The position numbers and the translations under genes are program-made. Shown here piece after piece: positions 35,229 through 44,137 of a DNA stretch of 64,000 nucleotides. The stretch is from the NCBI GenBank assembly GCA_009784615.1, contig WRBJ01000006.1, positions 1 through 64,000 on the forward strand, written 5' to 3'. The stretch is from Defluviitaleaceae bacterium (GTDB lineage Bacteria; Bacillota; Clostridia; Lachnospirales; WRAX01). The notes under the pieces were generated by a model. It was not told the DNA's origin, did not search any database, and was given only the letters and a program-made list of their open reading frames with translations. Within the stretch, counting starts at the first letter, position 1; each line of letters begins with the position of its first letter.

Positions 35229-35363
35229 CTGGATTGCTTCGGGGTTGGCTACCCTCGTTTTCGTAGGAGCGTCCCTCGCAATGACGGTAGCCCTTGGTGC
35301 TTTCGTCATTGCGAGGGCTACTAAGTGCTTAGGGCAATACGCATCAAGCCCGAAGCAATCTAG
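35229..35363. repeat. MITE-like palindromic repeat, copy 2
   Basis: A 135-bp element with terminal inverted repeats (CTGGATTGCTTCGGGG and CCCGAAGCAATCTAG) and internal inverted CCTCGCAATGACGG / CGTCATTGCGAGG. It has the same architecture and much of the same sequence as 156-311. It lies between the adhesin-like gene and selD. No ORF is present. With the two flanking promoters it accounts for the 300-bp gap here. Confidence 0.8.
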
Positions 35364-35379
35364 TAAATAAAAGATGAGA

Positions 35380-35408
35380 TTGTTTGTTAGTTAAAGGCGT
35401 GGTATAAT
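35380..35408 (+). promoter_or_regulatory. selD promoter
   Basis: TTGTTT (35380-35385), a 17-bp spacer and TATAAT (35403-35408), just outside the palindromic repeat. Confidence 0.55.
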
Positions 35409-35430
35409 GTAATGGTGGAGGTGTATACAT

Positions 35431-36450
35431 ATGGAAAATATTGCTAGAAAGATACAGGGCGGCGGCTGAGGTAGCAAAATTTCGGCTAGTTTGCTGAGCG
35501 GGATAATATCTAAGATACCTAGTATTAGTAATGAAAATTTGATGGTTGGTTTTGATACGGCGGATGATGGGGCGGTGTATCGCCTTCGTGATGATTTGGC
35601 GGTTATTGCTACGCTGGATTTTTTTCCGCCTTTGTGTGATGACCCCTTTATTTTTGGGCAGATTGCGGCTTGCAATGCACTTTCGGATGTGGCGGCTATG
35701 GGTGGTGTGCCTACGCTTGCGCTTAATATACTTGCTTTTCCTAATGATGGCGACCCTACATATTTGGAAGCGATGTTGGCTGGTGGTGCGGATATTGTTG
35801 CCAAGGCGGGGGCGGTATTGTGCGGCGGACATTCTATTGCGGATGATACTGTAAAATATGGGCTTTCTGTAATGGGAACTGTTCATCCTGATAAAGTGTT
35901 GTATAATAATCGCTGTAAGATTGGCGATGTTATTGTGTTGACAAAGCCGCTTGGTGTTGGTTTGGTTGCGGCGCAATTTGCTGTGGGAAATGCGGCAAAA
36001 GCGGGTTTTGACGAGGCGGTGCGACATATGACCGCACTTAACACAATTACGATGGATATTGCGAAAAAATATAGGATAAATGCCGCTACGGACGTAACGG
36101 GTTTTGGGTTTTTGGGGCATTTAAACGAGATGGTTTGTGGCAATAGCATTGTGGTGCAATCGGATGATTTGCCCATTATTGACGAGGCTTTGGAGCTTGC
36201 GCAAAAAGGGTATAAAACGGGCGGCGGCAAGAAAAATAGGGTGTCGTTGGGTGATAAGGTTGATTTTGGCGATGCCGACGTGGCTTTGCAGGAGATTATG
36301 CTTGACCCGCAGACTTCTGGCGGATTGTTGTTATCTATGCCGAGAGATGACGCAGAGCGGCTTGTGGATGATTTGATGGAGAATGGCATTATTGCGGCGA
36401 TTGTTGCCGAGGTTGGCTCTTGTCGTGAGAAAAATATTTATGTGCAATAA
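35431..36450 (+). CDS. selD: Selenide, water dikinase with selenocysteine (UGA at 35467-35469)
   Basis: A 339-residue enzyme that makes selenophosphate, the selenium donor for Sec-tRNA. ATG 35431 follows GGTGGAGGTG. Codon 13 is an in-frame TGA in the context KIQGGG-U-GSKIS, exactly where SelD has its catalytic Cys or Sec. The frame then stays open to 36450, with GFDTADDGAVYRL, DVAAMGG, GGHSI and LDPQTSGGLLLS. A hairpin follows the UGA. A conventional ORF call would begin near 35491 and lose the active site. selA and selB are not in this window. Confidence 0.95.
35472..35500 (+). promoter_or_regulatory. Candidate bacterial SECIS hairpin in selD
   Basis: Just after the UGA, AGCAAA pairs with TTTGCT (extendable by a T-G pair) around an 11-nt apical region, ATTTCGGCTAG. 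Position and size suit a bacterial SECIS bound by SelB. Confidence 0.65.
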
Positions 36451-36475
36451 AATAATAAGTTTTTTAAAAAAAGGC

Positions 36476-36504
36476 TTGACAAATGAAGTTGTGCGGTGTA
36501 TAGT
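36476..36504 (+). promoter_or_regulatory. ylxM-ffh promoter
   Basis: TTGACA (36476-36481), a 17-bp spacer and TATAGT (36499-36504), followed by the ribosome site AGGAGG. Confidence 0.8.
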
Positions 36505-36539
36505 GTGTAAAGTAAAAATATTTTACAGGAGGTTGCGGT

Positions 36540-36848
36540 ATGGATAAACATTTGCGCAACACCCTTTTGTATGATTTTTATGGAGAATTGTTGACACAAA
36601 AACAGCGGGAAATTTATCATATGTATTTTTGTGATGATATGTCTTTGGCTGAGATTGGGGAAAAATGCGGTATTACACGGCAAGCCGTTAATTTTTCTAT
36701 AAAACAGGCGCAAAAATCTCTTGATGATTTGGATGGGGTTTTAGAGCTTGTTGCAAAAAATAGTCGGATGAATGATTGTTTGGTTGCATTGCAAAGCGGA
36801 GATTATGATAGTGCAGAGCTGATTTTAAAGGATTTGATGGAGGTGTAG
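36540..36848 (+). CDS. ylxM: YlxM/p13-family SRP-associated DNA-binding protein
   Basis: A 102-residue UPF0122/YlxM protein with a sigma-70 region 4-like helix-turn-helix (LTQKQREIYHMYFCDDMSLAEIG then ITRQAVNFSIKQA). The family modulates SRP activity in streptococci. The ribosome site is AGGAGGTTG. It lies 2 nt upstream of ffh, the standard pairing. Confidence 0.92.
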   Translation: MDKHLRNTLLYDFYGELLTQKQREIYHMYFCDDMSLAEIGEKCGITRQAVNFSIKQAQKSLDDLDGVLELVAKNSRMNDCLVALQSGDYDSAELILKDLMEV

Positions 36849-36850
36849 CT

Positions 36851-38191
36851 ATGGCATTTGAAAGTTTGGGGCAAAAATTGCAAAACACCTTTAAAAATTT
36901 GCGTGGCAAGGGAGTTTTAAACGAAAAAGATGTTAAAGAAGCTATGCGTGAGGTGCGCTTGGCTTTGCTTGAAGCTGACGTAAACTTTAAAATTGTAAAG
37001 GAATTTGTAGCAAGTGTTACCGAAAAAGCTGTTGGCGATACGGTTTTAAAGGGGCTTAATCCTGGTCAGGCTGTTATTAAGATTGTTAATGAAGAATTGA
37101 TAGAGTTGATGGGGTCTACGCAAAGCAAGTTGACTTTTGCGGGACAACCGCCCACTGTGTATATGATGGTGGGCTTGCAGGGGTCGGGTAAGACGACCAG
37201 CACGGCAAAGATTGCGGCGCAATTGCGAAAACAGGGTAAAAAGCCGCTTTTGGTAGCTTGCGATATTTATCGTCCGGCGGCTATTAAGCAATTGCAGACG
37301 CTTGGCAATAATTTAAATATACCCGTGTTTGAAAAGGGCGGGCAAAACCCCGTGCAAACTGCGCAGGAAGCTCTTGCGCACGCACAGCATATGGGCAACG
37401 ATATTGTTATTGTGGATACAGCTGGGCGACTTCATATTGATGAAGAATTGATGGACGAGTTGTCGAATATTAAAGATACTATACGTCCACAGGAAGTTTT
37501 GCTTGTTGTTGATGCTATGACGGGGCAGGATGCTGTTAATGTGGCGGAGAGCTTTAGTGAAAAGATTGGTATAGACGGCGTTATTATTACTAAACTTGAT
37601 GGTGATACACGCGGCGGTGCGGCATTGTCTGTGCGAAAGATTACGGGTAAGCCCATAAAATATGTTGGTATGGGTGAAAAAGTTGATGATTTGGAAGCCT
37701 TTCATCCTGACCGTATGGCTAGCCGTATTTTGGGGATGGGCGATGTGTTGTCGCTTATTGATAAGGCACAGGAAGCATTTAATGAGCAGGAAGCCATTGA
37801 TTTAGAGCGAAAAATTCGCAAAAATGAATTTGATTTGAATGATTTTTTAACACAAATGCAACAGGTTAAAAAGATGGGTCCGATAAAAAATATCTTGGGA
37901 ATGTTGCCCGGAGCGGGCAATATGAAGATTAACGAGGATGACATTAACGAAAAAGCTATGTCGCATGTAGAGGCTATTGTGCAGTCTATGACACCTAAAG
38001 AGCGCAGTAATCCTGCTATTTTAACTGGTTCACGCCGCAAGCGCATTGCTAATGGTAGTGGTCGAAGCATACAAGAAGTTAATAGAGTTTTAAAACAATT
38101 TGATGAAATGAAGAAAATGATGAAACAATTTAGTGATATGGGTAAATCTGGCAAGAAGCGAGGCAAAATGCCTTTTAACTTTCCATTTTAA
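36851..38191 (+). CDS. ffh: Signal recognition particle protein Ffh
   Basis: A 446-residue SRP54 GTPase that targets membrane and secreted proteins. The N domain is MAFESLGQKLQNTFKNL. The G domain carries GLQGSGKTTSTAK near residue 107, DTAGRLHID, TKLDGDTRGGAALS and KYVGMGEKVDDLE. The methionine-rich M domain (MKKMMKQFSDMGKSG) ends the protein and would bind 4.5S RNA, which was not found here. The start is ATG behind GGAGGTG. Confidence 0.97.
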   Translation: MAFESLGQKLQNTFKNLRGKGVLNEKDVKEAMREVRLALLEADVNFKIVKEFVASVTEKAVGDTVLKGLNPGQAVIKIVNEELIELMGSTQSKLTFAGQPPTVYMMVGLQGSGKTTSTAKIAAQLRKQGKKPLLVACDIYRPAAIKQLQTLGNNLNIPVFEKGGQNPVQTAQEALAHAQHMGNDIVIVDTAGRLHIDEELMDELSNIKDTIRPQEVLLVVDAMTGQDAVNVAESFSEKIGIDGVIITKLDGDTRGGAALSVRKITGKPIKYVGMGEKVDDLEAFHPDRMASRILGMGDVLSLIDKAQEAFNEQEAIDLERKIRKNEFDLNDFLTQMQQVKKMGPIKNILGMLPGAGNMKINEDDINEKAMSHVEAIVQSMTPKERSNPAILTGSRRKRIANGSGRSIQEVNRVLKQFDEMKKMMKQFSDMGKSGKKRGKMPFNFPF

Positions 38192-38225
38192 CAATAAATA
38201 ATACACATAAGTGGAGGAAACAAAA

Positions 38226-38465
38226 ATGGTAAAGATTCGTTTAAAAAGAATGGGTGCAAAAAAACGTCCTTTCTATCGTGTTGTTGTGGCTGATGCTCGT
38301 ACTGCCCGTGATGGTAAAACTATCGCAGACATTGGTGTTTATGACCCAACAAAAGACCCGATTGTATTTAATGTTGATGCTGAAGTAGCTAAACAATGGA
38401 TTCAAAACGGCGCACAACCTACTGACACTGTACGTAGACTATTTAAAAATAACGGAGTGTTGTAA
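38226..38465 (+). CDS. rpsP: 30S ribosomal protein S16
   Basis: A 79-residue S16 ([25 protein letters not shown]...), complete and of usual length. The start is ATG 38226 behind GGAGGAAACA. It lies in the conserved ffh-rpsP-khpA-rimM-trmD order. The usual rplS after trmD is not here. Confidence 0.97.
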   Translation: MVKIRLKRMGAKKRPFYRVVVADARTARDGKTIADIGVYDPTKDPIVFNVDAEVAKQWIQNGAQPTDTVRRLFKNNGVL

Positions 38466-38467
38466 AA

Positions 38468-38704
38468 ATGAAAGAATTGCTTGAAATTATCGCAAAACGA
38501 TTGGTTGATAAACCTGACGATGTGAGCGTTACTGAAAAAGATGGGCAAAAAGGCAAGGTGCTAGAGCTACGTGTTGCGGCTGACGATATGGGTAAAGTTA
38601 TCGGCAAACAAGGACGTATTGCAAAAAGCATACGTATTGTAATGCGTGCGGCGGCTATCCACAATAATCAATACATATCTGTGGATATTATGCCGAACGA
38701 ATAG
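38468..38704 (+). CDS. khpA: KH-domain RNA-binding protein KhpA
   Basis: A 78-residue KH-domain protein (YlqC/KhpA). The GxxG loop lies in MGKVIGKQGRIAKSIRIVMRAA. In Firmicutes it pairs with KhpB to bind RNA and affects cell division. It begins 2 nt after the rpsP stop, and GGAGTG upstream serves as ribosome site. Confidence 0.93.
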   Translation: MKELLEIIAKRLVDKPDDVSVTEKDGQKGKVLELRVAADDMGKVIGKQGRIAKSIRIVMRAAAIHNNQYISVDIMPNE

Positions 38705-38715
38705 GGCTTGTCGAT

Positions 38716-39225
38716 ATGGATTATTTTGAAATTGGAAAAATTGTTAATACTGTGGGTGTTAAAGGCGAAGTTCGTATTTATCCCACCACCGACGAAGCAC
38801 GGCGATATGACCTTTTAGAGGAAATCGCCGTGGTTTTTGACGATGGCTCTAGGAAAAATTGGAAGATTGAAAAAGTGCGCTATCATCGAAATTTGGTGGT
38901 ATTAAAGCTGGCTGGTGTTGACAATGTAGACGATGCACACAAATTGCGTGGCGGTACTATTATTATTGAGCGTGAAAATGCAGTGCCACTTGGTGAGGAT
39001 GAATATTATATTCCTGACCTTATTGGGATGGATGTTGTAGCTGCTGATGGTAATGAGCTGGGCGTTTTGACGAATGTTTTACTGACGGGCGCAAACGATG
39101 TATATGTGGTAAAACAACCTACGGGTAAAGAAATTTTGATACCTGCTATTGGTAAATGTATTTTGTGTGTGGACGTTGTAGGTAGAAAAATGACCGTTGA
39201 GCTTTTAGAGGGGTTGATGTCGTGA
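38716..39225 (+). CDS. rimM: 16S rRNA processing protein RimM
   Basis: A 169-residue ribosome maturation factor that binds S19 during 30S assembly. The N-terminal RimM domain (IGKIVNTVGVKGEVRIYPTT) and a C-terminal PRC barrel (EYYIPDLIGMDVV, VLLTGANDVYVV) are clear. It overlaps trmD by four bases (GTGA). Confidence 0.95.
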   Translation: MDYFEIGKIVNTVGVKGEVRIYPTTDEARRYDLLEEIAVVFDDGSRKNWKIEKVRYHRNLVVLKLAGVDNVDDAHKLRGGTIIIERENAVPLGEDEYYIPDLIGMDVVAADGNELGVLTNVLLTGANDVYVVKQPTGKEILIPAIGKCILCVDVVGRKMTVELLEGLMS

Positions 39226-39884
39226 ACTTTCACATTTTAACCCTTTTTCCCGAGGCGATAGACGGCGTTAAACATTCTATGATAAAGCGGGGGATTGATG
39301 ACGGAAAAATAACTATCAACCCCGTGCATATAAGAGATTTTGCGATAAATTCTCGCCGACAAGCGGATGATTATCCGTATGGCGGTGGAGCCGGGATGAT
39401 TATGCGCCCCGAGCCAATCTATGATGCATATAAAAGCCTTAATTTGTCGCAGGCGAAAGTGGTTTTTTTAACGCCCAGCGGCAGGGTTTTTAATCAAAAA
39501 ATTGCACAGGAATTTGCGCAGGAAACTGACTTAATTTTGCTTTGCGGGCATTACGAAGGCATTGACCAACGCATTGTTGACGAAATTGTTACGGATGAGA
39601 TAAGTATTGGAGATTTTGTGCTAACTGGCGGAGAGCTTGCGGCGATGGTTGTGATTGATGCTGTTGGGCGGCTTGTACCTGATGTGATAAAACCAGAATC
39701 CTTAGCCCACGAGAGTTTCTCTGATGGGCTTTTAGAGTATCCTCAATATACACGTCCTTATGATTTTATGGGGCATAAAGTCCCTGAAATTCTATTAAGC
39801 GGACATCACGGCGAGATTGCAAAATGGCGTAGCGAAAAGGCTTTGGAAGCCACACGCCGTAAAAGACCCGATTTGCTTATGTAG
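39222..39884 (+). CDS. trmD: tRNA (guanine37-N1)-methyltransferase
   Basis: A 220-residue SPOUT methyltransferase that makes m1G37 in tRNA and prevents frameshifting. MNFHILTLFPEAI, DDYPYGGGAGMIMRPEPI, LCGHYEGIDQRI and ISIGDFVLTGGELAAMV form the knotted AdoMet site. The start is GTG, coupled to rimM. The protein lacks about 20-25 C-terminal residues relative to E. coli TrmD, as is common in Clostridia. Confidence 0.96.
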   Translation: MNFHILTLFPEAIDGVKHSMIKRGIDDGKITINPVHIRDFAINSRRQADDYPYGGGAGMIMRPEPIYDAYKSLNLSQAKVVFLTPSGRVFNQKIAQEFAQETDLILLCGHYEGIDQRIVDEIVTDEISIGDFVLTGGELAAMVVIDAVGRLVPDVIKPESLAHESFSDGLLEYPQYTRPYDFMGHKVPEILLSGHHGEIAKWRSEKALEATRRKRPDLLM

Positions 39885-39934
39885 ACAGGGATTTTGCTTG
39901 GTTGCCTATGATGTATTGGGTGGGGTGAAATGGA

Positions 39935-41224
39935 ATGAAAAAGACGGTGGCGACTACTACTATTGGTTGCAAGGTTAATTTGTATGATACGCAGGCTCTT
40001 TTGGAGGGCTTTATTTTGGCGGGTTACGATGTTGTTGATTTTGGTGATTTTGCGGATGTTTATGTGATAAATACCTGTTCGGTTACAAATTTGGCAGATA
40101 AAAAGAGCCGTCAGATGGTTGGGCGGGCAAGACAGCGCAATCCTCAAGGCATTGTTGCGGCGGTTGGGTGCTCTACGCAGGCTAATGCTGATAAATATAG
40201 AGGTTTAGGCGTGGATATTGTTTTGGGAAATGCAGGGAAAAACGAACTTGTCGCTCTTGTAAATAACTTTAATAGGGGCGGCTTATGGTCGCTGGTTTTT
40301 ACACCCTCGAAAGATTTTGAAGAGGCGCAGGTTTTTAGCGACACGGACAAAACAAGGGCTTTTTTGAAGGTGCAGGATGGCTGTGATTCTTTTTGCACTT
40401 ACTGCATTATTCCATATGTTCGTGGTCGGTCAAGAAGTCGGAAATATGATGATGTTATGGCACAAGCAAAAATTTTTGCTAAAGCTGGGTATAAAGAAAT
40501 TGTTGTGGCAGGTATTCACGTTGCGTCTTATGGGAAAGATTTAGGAGGAGGCAGCTTGCTGTCGTTGCTTGGTGATATTGCGGCGATAGATGGCATAGAG
40601 CGGGTTAGGCTTAGTTCGGTTGAGCCTAATGTTATAACATCCGAATTTTGTGAGTTTGTTGCAAACCATCCGAAGTTTTGCGACCATTTGCATTTATCGC
40701 TACAATCGGGCAGTGACGAAATTTTAAAGCAGATGAACCGCAAATATACAGCGGGTGATTTTCGCAAGGCTGTACAGATGATTAGGGCGGTGTCGCCGGA
40801 TATTGCTATAACTACTGATATTATTGCAGGTTTTCCTGCCGAAACAGATGAACATCACGCCGAAACTATGGCGTTTTTAAAAGAAATAAAATTGGCGAAC
40901 TTGCACGTTTTTCCATATTCGGCAAAAGATGGAACGCAGGCGGCGAAGATGAAGCTACAATTGACAAAGACCGTTAAGACAAGGCGGGTTAGGGAATTGC
41001 TTGCGCTTAGTGATGGGTTAGAAGAAGCGTATTACCTGCGGTTTGTTGGGCGAGTAGTGGATGTCTTGGTAGAGGAAATGAACCAAGATGGATATTATGT
41101 TGGAAAAACTACAAATTATTTACCTGTGCATTTTATTGCGGATAGCGAAGTTTTGCAAAATGATATTGTGGCAGTAGAGCTTGAAGAGGTACGTGATAGC
41201 AAAGTTTTTGGCAGAATGAAATAA
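39935..41224 (+). CDS. mtaB: tRNA t6A37 methylthiotransferase MtaB
   Basis: A 429-residue radical SAM methylthiotransferase that converts t6A to ms2t6A at position 37 of tRNA. The N-terminal domain has cysteines at TIGCKVN, NTCSVTN and AVGCSTQ. The radical SAM CxxxCxxC is in GCDSFCTYCIIPYVRGRSRS near residue 149. A TRAM domain ends it. The start is ATG 39935 (weak site, GGGGTGAAATGGA). It needs two [4Fe-4S] clusters, so it depends on the Fe-S operon. Confidence 0.95.
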   Translation: MKKTVATTTIGCKVNLYDTQALLEGFILAGYDVVDFGDFADVYVINTCSVTNLADKKSRQMVGRARQRNPQGIVAAVGCSTQANADKYRGLGVDIVLGNAGKNELVALVNNFNRGGLWSLVFTPSKDFEEAQVFSDTDKTRAFLKVQDGCDSFCTYCIIPYVRGRSRSRKYDDVMAQAKIFAKAGYKEIVVAGIHVASYGKDLGGGSLLSLLGDIAAIDGIERVRLSSVEPNVITSEFCEFVANHPKFCDHLHLSLQSGSDEILKQMNRKYTAGDFRKAVQMIRAVSPDIAITTDIIAGFPAETDEHHAETMAFLKEIKLANLHVFPYSAKDGTQAAKMKLQLTKTVKTRRVRELLALSDGLEEAYYLRFVGRVVDVLVEEMNQDGYYVGKTTNYLPVHFIADSEVLQNDIVAVELEEVRDSKVFGRMK

Positions 41225-41227
41225 TGT

Positions 41228-41256
41228 TTGCAATTTATTTGGAAATGTGTTACAAT
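41228..41256 (+). promoter_or_regulatory. ireB promoter
   Basis: TTGCAA (41228-41233), a 17-bp spacer and TACAAT (41251-41256). Confidence 0.6.
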
Positions 41257-41296
41257 AAGACATAGTATGAGTGAAATGATAAATTTTGGAGGTTTT

Positions 41297-41563
41297 ATGC
41301 GCCCAAGAAGCAATTCGGAAACCCAAAAAATCAGTTTTACAAGCCGTGAAGCGAAAAATCGTACACGTGATATTTTGGTGGATGTACGGCAAGCCCTTGA
41401 AGATAAAGGTTATGACCCCTATGTGCAAATTGTGGGTTATATTTTGTCGGGTGACCCAACATATATTACAGCGCACAACAACGCCCGTGCGGCTATTGGG
41501 CGGTTAGAGCGTGACGAGCTTTTAGAGGAGCTTTTGATGCATTTTATGGAAGGCAAGCGTTAA
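41297..41563 (+). CDS. ireB: IreB-family regulatory phosphoprotein
   Basis: An 88-residue UPF0297/IreB protein. The N-terminus, RPRSNSETQKISFTSRE, is the region phosphorylated by the PASTA kinase IreK in Enterococcus. LVDVRQALEDKGYDP and GYILSGDPTYITAHNNAR follow. I chose ATG 41297 behind TTTGGAGG; upstream ATG codons in frame lack a ribosome site. It overlaps ruvX by TAATG, the usual neighbour. Confidence 0.92.
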   Translation: MRPRSNSETQKISFTSREAKNRTRDILVDVRQALEDKGYDPYVQIVGYILSGDPTYITAHNNARAAIGRLERDELLEELLMHFMEGKR

Positions 41564-41988
41564 TGCGGGTTTTGGGGCTTGATTATGGTGATAGACGTAT
41601 TGGGGTTGCCGTGTCGGACGGGCTTGGCTGGACGGCAACGGCTTTAAAGACTATAGAGCGTAAAAACCCTAACGATTTGAAGGATAGTATTGAGGAGATT
41701 GGTAGGATTGTATCCGAATATTCCATACAATATGTTGTTTTGGGTTACCCTAAAAATATGGATGGTACAGAAGGCGAAAACTGTCGTAAAGTAGCGACAT
41801 TTAAGGATAAACTGCAAAAAGCGTACCCTAATTTACAAATTGAGTTTTTTGATGAAAGGCTGACAACAGCAAGGGCGCATCAGATTTTTAATGAGGTGGG
41901 CATAAAAGTGAAAAATAAGGGCAAAGGAAGCATTGACAAGTTGGCTGCGCAGATTATTTTGCAGGGATATTTGGATATGCGGCGATAA
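41563..41988 (+). CDS. ruvX: Putative Holliday junction resolvase / pre-16S rRNA nuclease YqgF
   Basis: A 141-residue RNase H-like nuclease. GLDYGDRRIGVAVSDGLG at the N-terminus, VLGYPKNMDGTEG in the middle and FFDERLTTARA near residue 100 carry the acidic residues. The E. coli homologue matures 16S rRNA; a Holliday-junction role is less certain. It is coupled to ireB. Confidence 0.95.
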   Translation: MRVLGLDYGDRRIGVAVSDGLGWTATALKTIERKNPNDLKDSIEEIGRIVSEYSIQYVVLGYPKNMDGTEGENCRKVATFKDKLQKAYPNLQIEFFDERLTTARAHQIFNEVGIKVKNKGKGSIDKLAAQIILQGYLDMRR

Positions 41989-42045
41989 TACCCTAAAATA
42001 CAATATTGCGGTTGAATACGCAATAACAAAAAGGAGAAAGAAAAG

Positions 42046-42360
42046 ATGAATGAGAATTTGAATGATGATTTAGACTTGATGGATGATGAAATTGAGATTG
42101 AATCTATTGTAATGACAGACGAAGATGGTAATGATGTCGAATATATGATTATTGATGAGTTTGAGCAGAACGGAACCAATTATTTAGTTATGATTCGTAT
42201 GGAAGATATTGATAGCGACGAGGTTGAGGCGGTTATTTTTAAAGAAGTAGAAGCGACGAATGATGAATTTGTTTACGAAGAGATTAGCGAGGAAGAATAT
42301 AACGCCCTTGAAGAGATTTTGAAGCAACGCTTGGACGAATTTGACATTGAGGCGAAATAA
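42046..42360 (+). CDS. DUF1292 family protein
   Basis: A 104-residue, very acidic DUF1292 protein (IVMTDEDGNDVEYMIIDEFEQNGTNYLVM). It always sits in the ireB-ruvX neighbourhood in Firmicutes, but its function is unknown. The ribosome site is AAGGAG. Its last part has a Glu/Asp-rich helix (EEISEEEYNALEEIL). Confidence 0.9.
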   Translation: MNENLNDDLDLMDDEIEIESIVMTDEDGNDVEYMIIDEFEQNGTNYLVMIRMEDIDSDEVEAVIFKEVEATNDEFVYEEISEEEYNALEEILKQRLDEFDIEAK

Positions 42361-42448
42361 ACGAAAAAATGGAAAGAGGCAACCTATGTGTTGGTGCGAG
42401 GATGGTTCGTGCCTTTGTTTGCGTGCTTTTGACGAAAGGAGAATATTT

Positions 42449-44125
42449 TTGGCAACAAAGAAAAATAAATTAAAAGTTATTGCTTTGGGCGGACTTAATG
42501 AGATAGGAAAAAATATTACATTATTTGAATATGGAAATGAAATTTTGGTGGTGGACAGTGGTATTGCCTTCCCCGCTGATGATATGCTGGGGATTGATTT
42601 GGTTATCCCTGATTTTACGTATTTGATAAACAACAAAGACCGTGTAAAGGGCGTTGTGCTAACGCACGGACACGAAGACCATATTGGCAGTTTGCCATAT
42701 TTATTGCGGGATATAAATTGCCCGATATATGCAACAAGGCTTACAATAGGGCTTGTGGAAATTAAGTTTAAGGAACATAAGCTACTGGATAAGGTTAAGA
42801 CAAATTGCGTGAAACCTGGTGAAACTGTTAGAATAGGTAATTTTAGCGTAGAATTTATTGCGGTTACACATAGCATTGCCGATTCTGTTGCGGTGGCTAT
42901 TACTGCGCCAAATGGTATGCAAGTGATACACACGGGCGATTTTAAAATTGACCACACGCCTGTTAGCGGGCAACATATGGATTTGCAGCGTTTTGCACAG
43001 CTTGGCAAGCAAGGTGTAGACCTTTTGCTGATGGATTCTACCAATGTTGAAGCGCCGGGTTATACAATGAGCGAGCGTTATGTTGGCGTGTTTTTTGAAC
43101 GTATTTTTGAAAAATACCAAGAAAACCGTATAATGGTTGCGACTTTTTCATCCAATATTCACCGCATACAGCAAGTGGTTAATTGTGCTGTAAAACATCA
43201 TCGTAAGGTGGCGGTTGTTGGGCGGTCTATGGTTAATACTGTTAAAATTGCGCAGGAATTAGGGTATCTTATTATTCCACCACGTGTTTTGATAGAGCCT
43301 CATCAAATAAACAATTACGAAGACAGACATATTACGATTGTTACAACAGGCAGCCAAGGCGAGCCTATGAGTGCGCTGTCCCGTATGGCGGGCGGCGAAC
43401 ATCGTCAAGTTGGTATTCGCCCAGGTGATGCCGTTGTTATCTCTGCGTCATCTATACCCGGTAATGAGAGGTCTGTATCAAAAGTTATTGACGAATTGTT
43501 TAAAAAAGGTGCGCATGTAATGTACGACGGACAGGAGGATGTACACGTTTCGGGACACGCCAAGCGTGAAGAATTAAAGATTATGCACGCATTGATAAAA
43601 CCCAAGCATTTTATGCCTGTACACGGCGAATATCGCCATCTAAAGATGGCAAAAGAGCTTGCTATTGAAATGGGTGTGCAAAAAGAAAATTGCTTTGTTA
43701 TGCAGATTGGTGAAGTTTTAGAACTAAGTGAGCAGGGTACAAAGGTTACAACGACTGTACCAAGCGGGCAGGTTTTTGTTGATGGTAGCGGCGTTGGTGA
43801 TGTTGGCAGTATTGTTATTAGGGACAGGCGTATTTTGTCGCAAGACGGACTTATTATGGTGGTTATCACATATTGCGGTGAAACACGTCAATTGCTTGCG
43901 GGCCCCGACATTATTTCACGTGGATTTGTGTATGTGCGTGAAAGCGAAAGCCTAATTTGCGACCTTAAAGATATTGCGAAACAGGCATTTGAAAAATGGC
44001 AGGACAGCAATAAAGCCAATGAATGGGCGAATATGAAAAACGATATAAAAGACGAGTTGCGCCAATATGTTTGGCAAAAAACAAAGCGTAGCCCGATGAT
44101 ATTACCTGTTATTGTATCTGTTTAG
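42449..44125 (+). CDS. rnj: Ribonuclease J
   Basis: A 558-residue metallo-beta-lactamase/beta-CASP ribonuclease with 5'-exo and endo activity in RNA maturation and decay. The metal motif LTHGHEDHIGSLPYL is near residue 70. HTGDFKID, STNVEAPGYTMSE and the C-terminal HVSGHAKREELK follow. I chose TTG 42449 behind AAAGGAGA. The frame stays open back to ATG 42386, which has its own site (GAAAGAGG) and would add MCWCEDGSCLCLRAFDERRIF, a cysteine-rich extension. Confidence 0.94.
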   Translation: MATKKNKLKVIALGGLNEIGKNITLFEYGNEILVVDSGIAFPADDMLGIDLVIPDFTYLINNKDRVKGVVLTHGHEDHIGSLPYLLRDINCPIYATRLTIGLVEIKFKEHKLLDKVKTNCVKPGETVRIGNFSVEFIAVTHSIADSVAVAITAPNGMQVIHTGDFKIDHTPVSGQHMDLQRFAQLGKQGVDLLLMDSTNVEAPGYTMSERYVGVFFERIFEKYQENRIMVATFSSNIHRIQQVVNCAVKHHRKVAVVGRSMVNTVKIAQELGYLIIPPRVLIEPHQINNYEDRHITIVTTGSQGEPMSALSRMAGGEHRQVGIRPGDAVVISASSIPGNERSVSKVIDELFKKGAHVMYDGQEDVHVSGHAKREELKIMHALIKPKHFMPVHGEYRHLKMAKELAIEMGVQKENCFVMQIGEVLELSEQGTKVTTTVPSGQVFVDGSGVGDVGSIVIRDRRILSQDGLIMVVITYCGETRQLLAGPDIISRGFVYVRESESLICDLKDIAKQAFEKWQDSNKANEWANMKNDIKDELRQYVWQKTKRSPMILPVIVSV

Positions 44126-44137
44126 CGAGGTGGGCGT

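Noticed and set aside
42005-42024. Terminator after ruvX
   Set aside because: ATTGCG/CGCAAT can pair but there is no T-run, and the DUF1292 ribosome site follows closely.
42184-43044. Minus-strand ORF of 286 codons opposite rnj
   Set aside because: It overlaps conserved RNase J motifs and lacks any recognisable domain or ribosome site.
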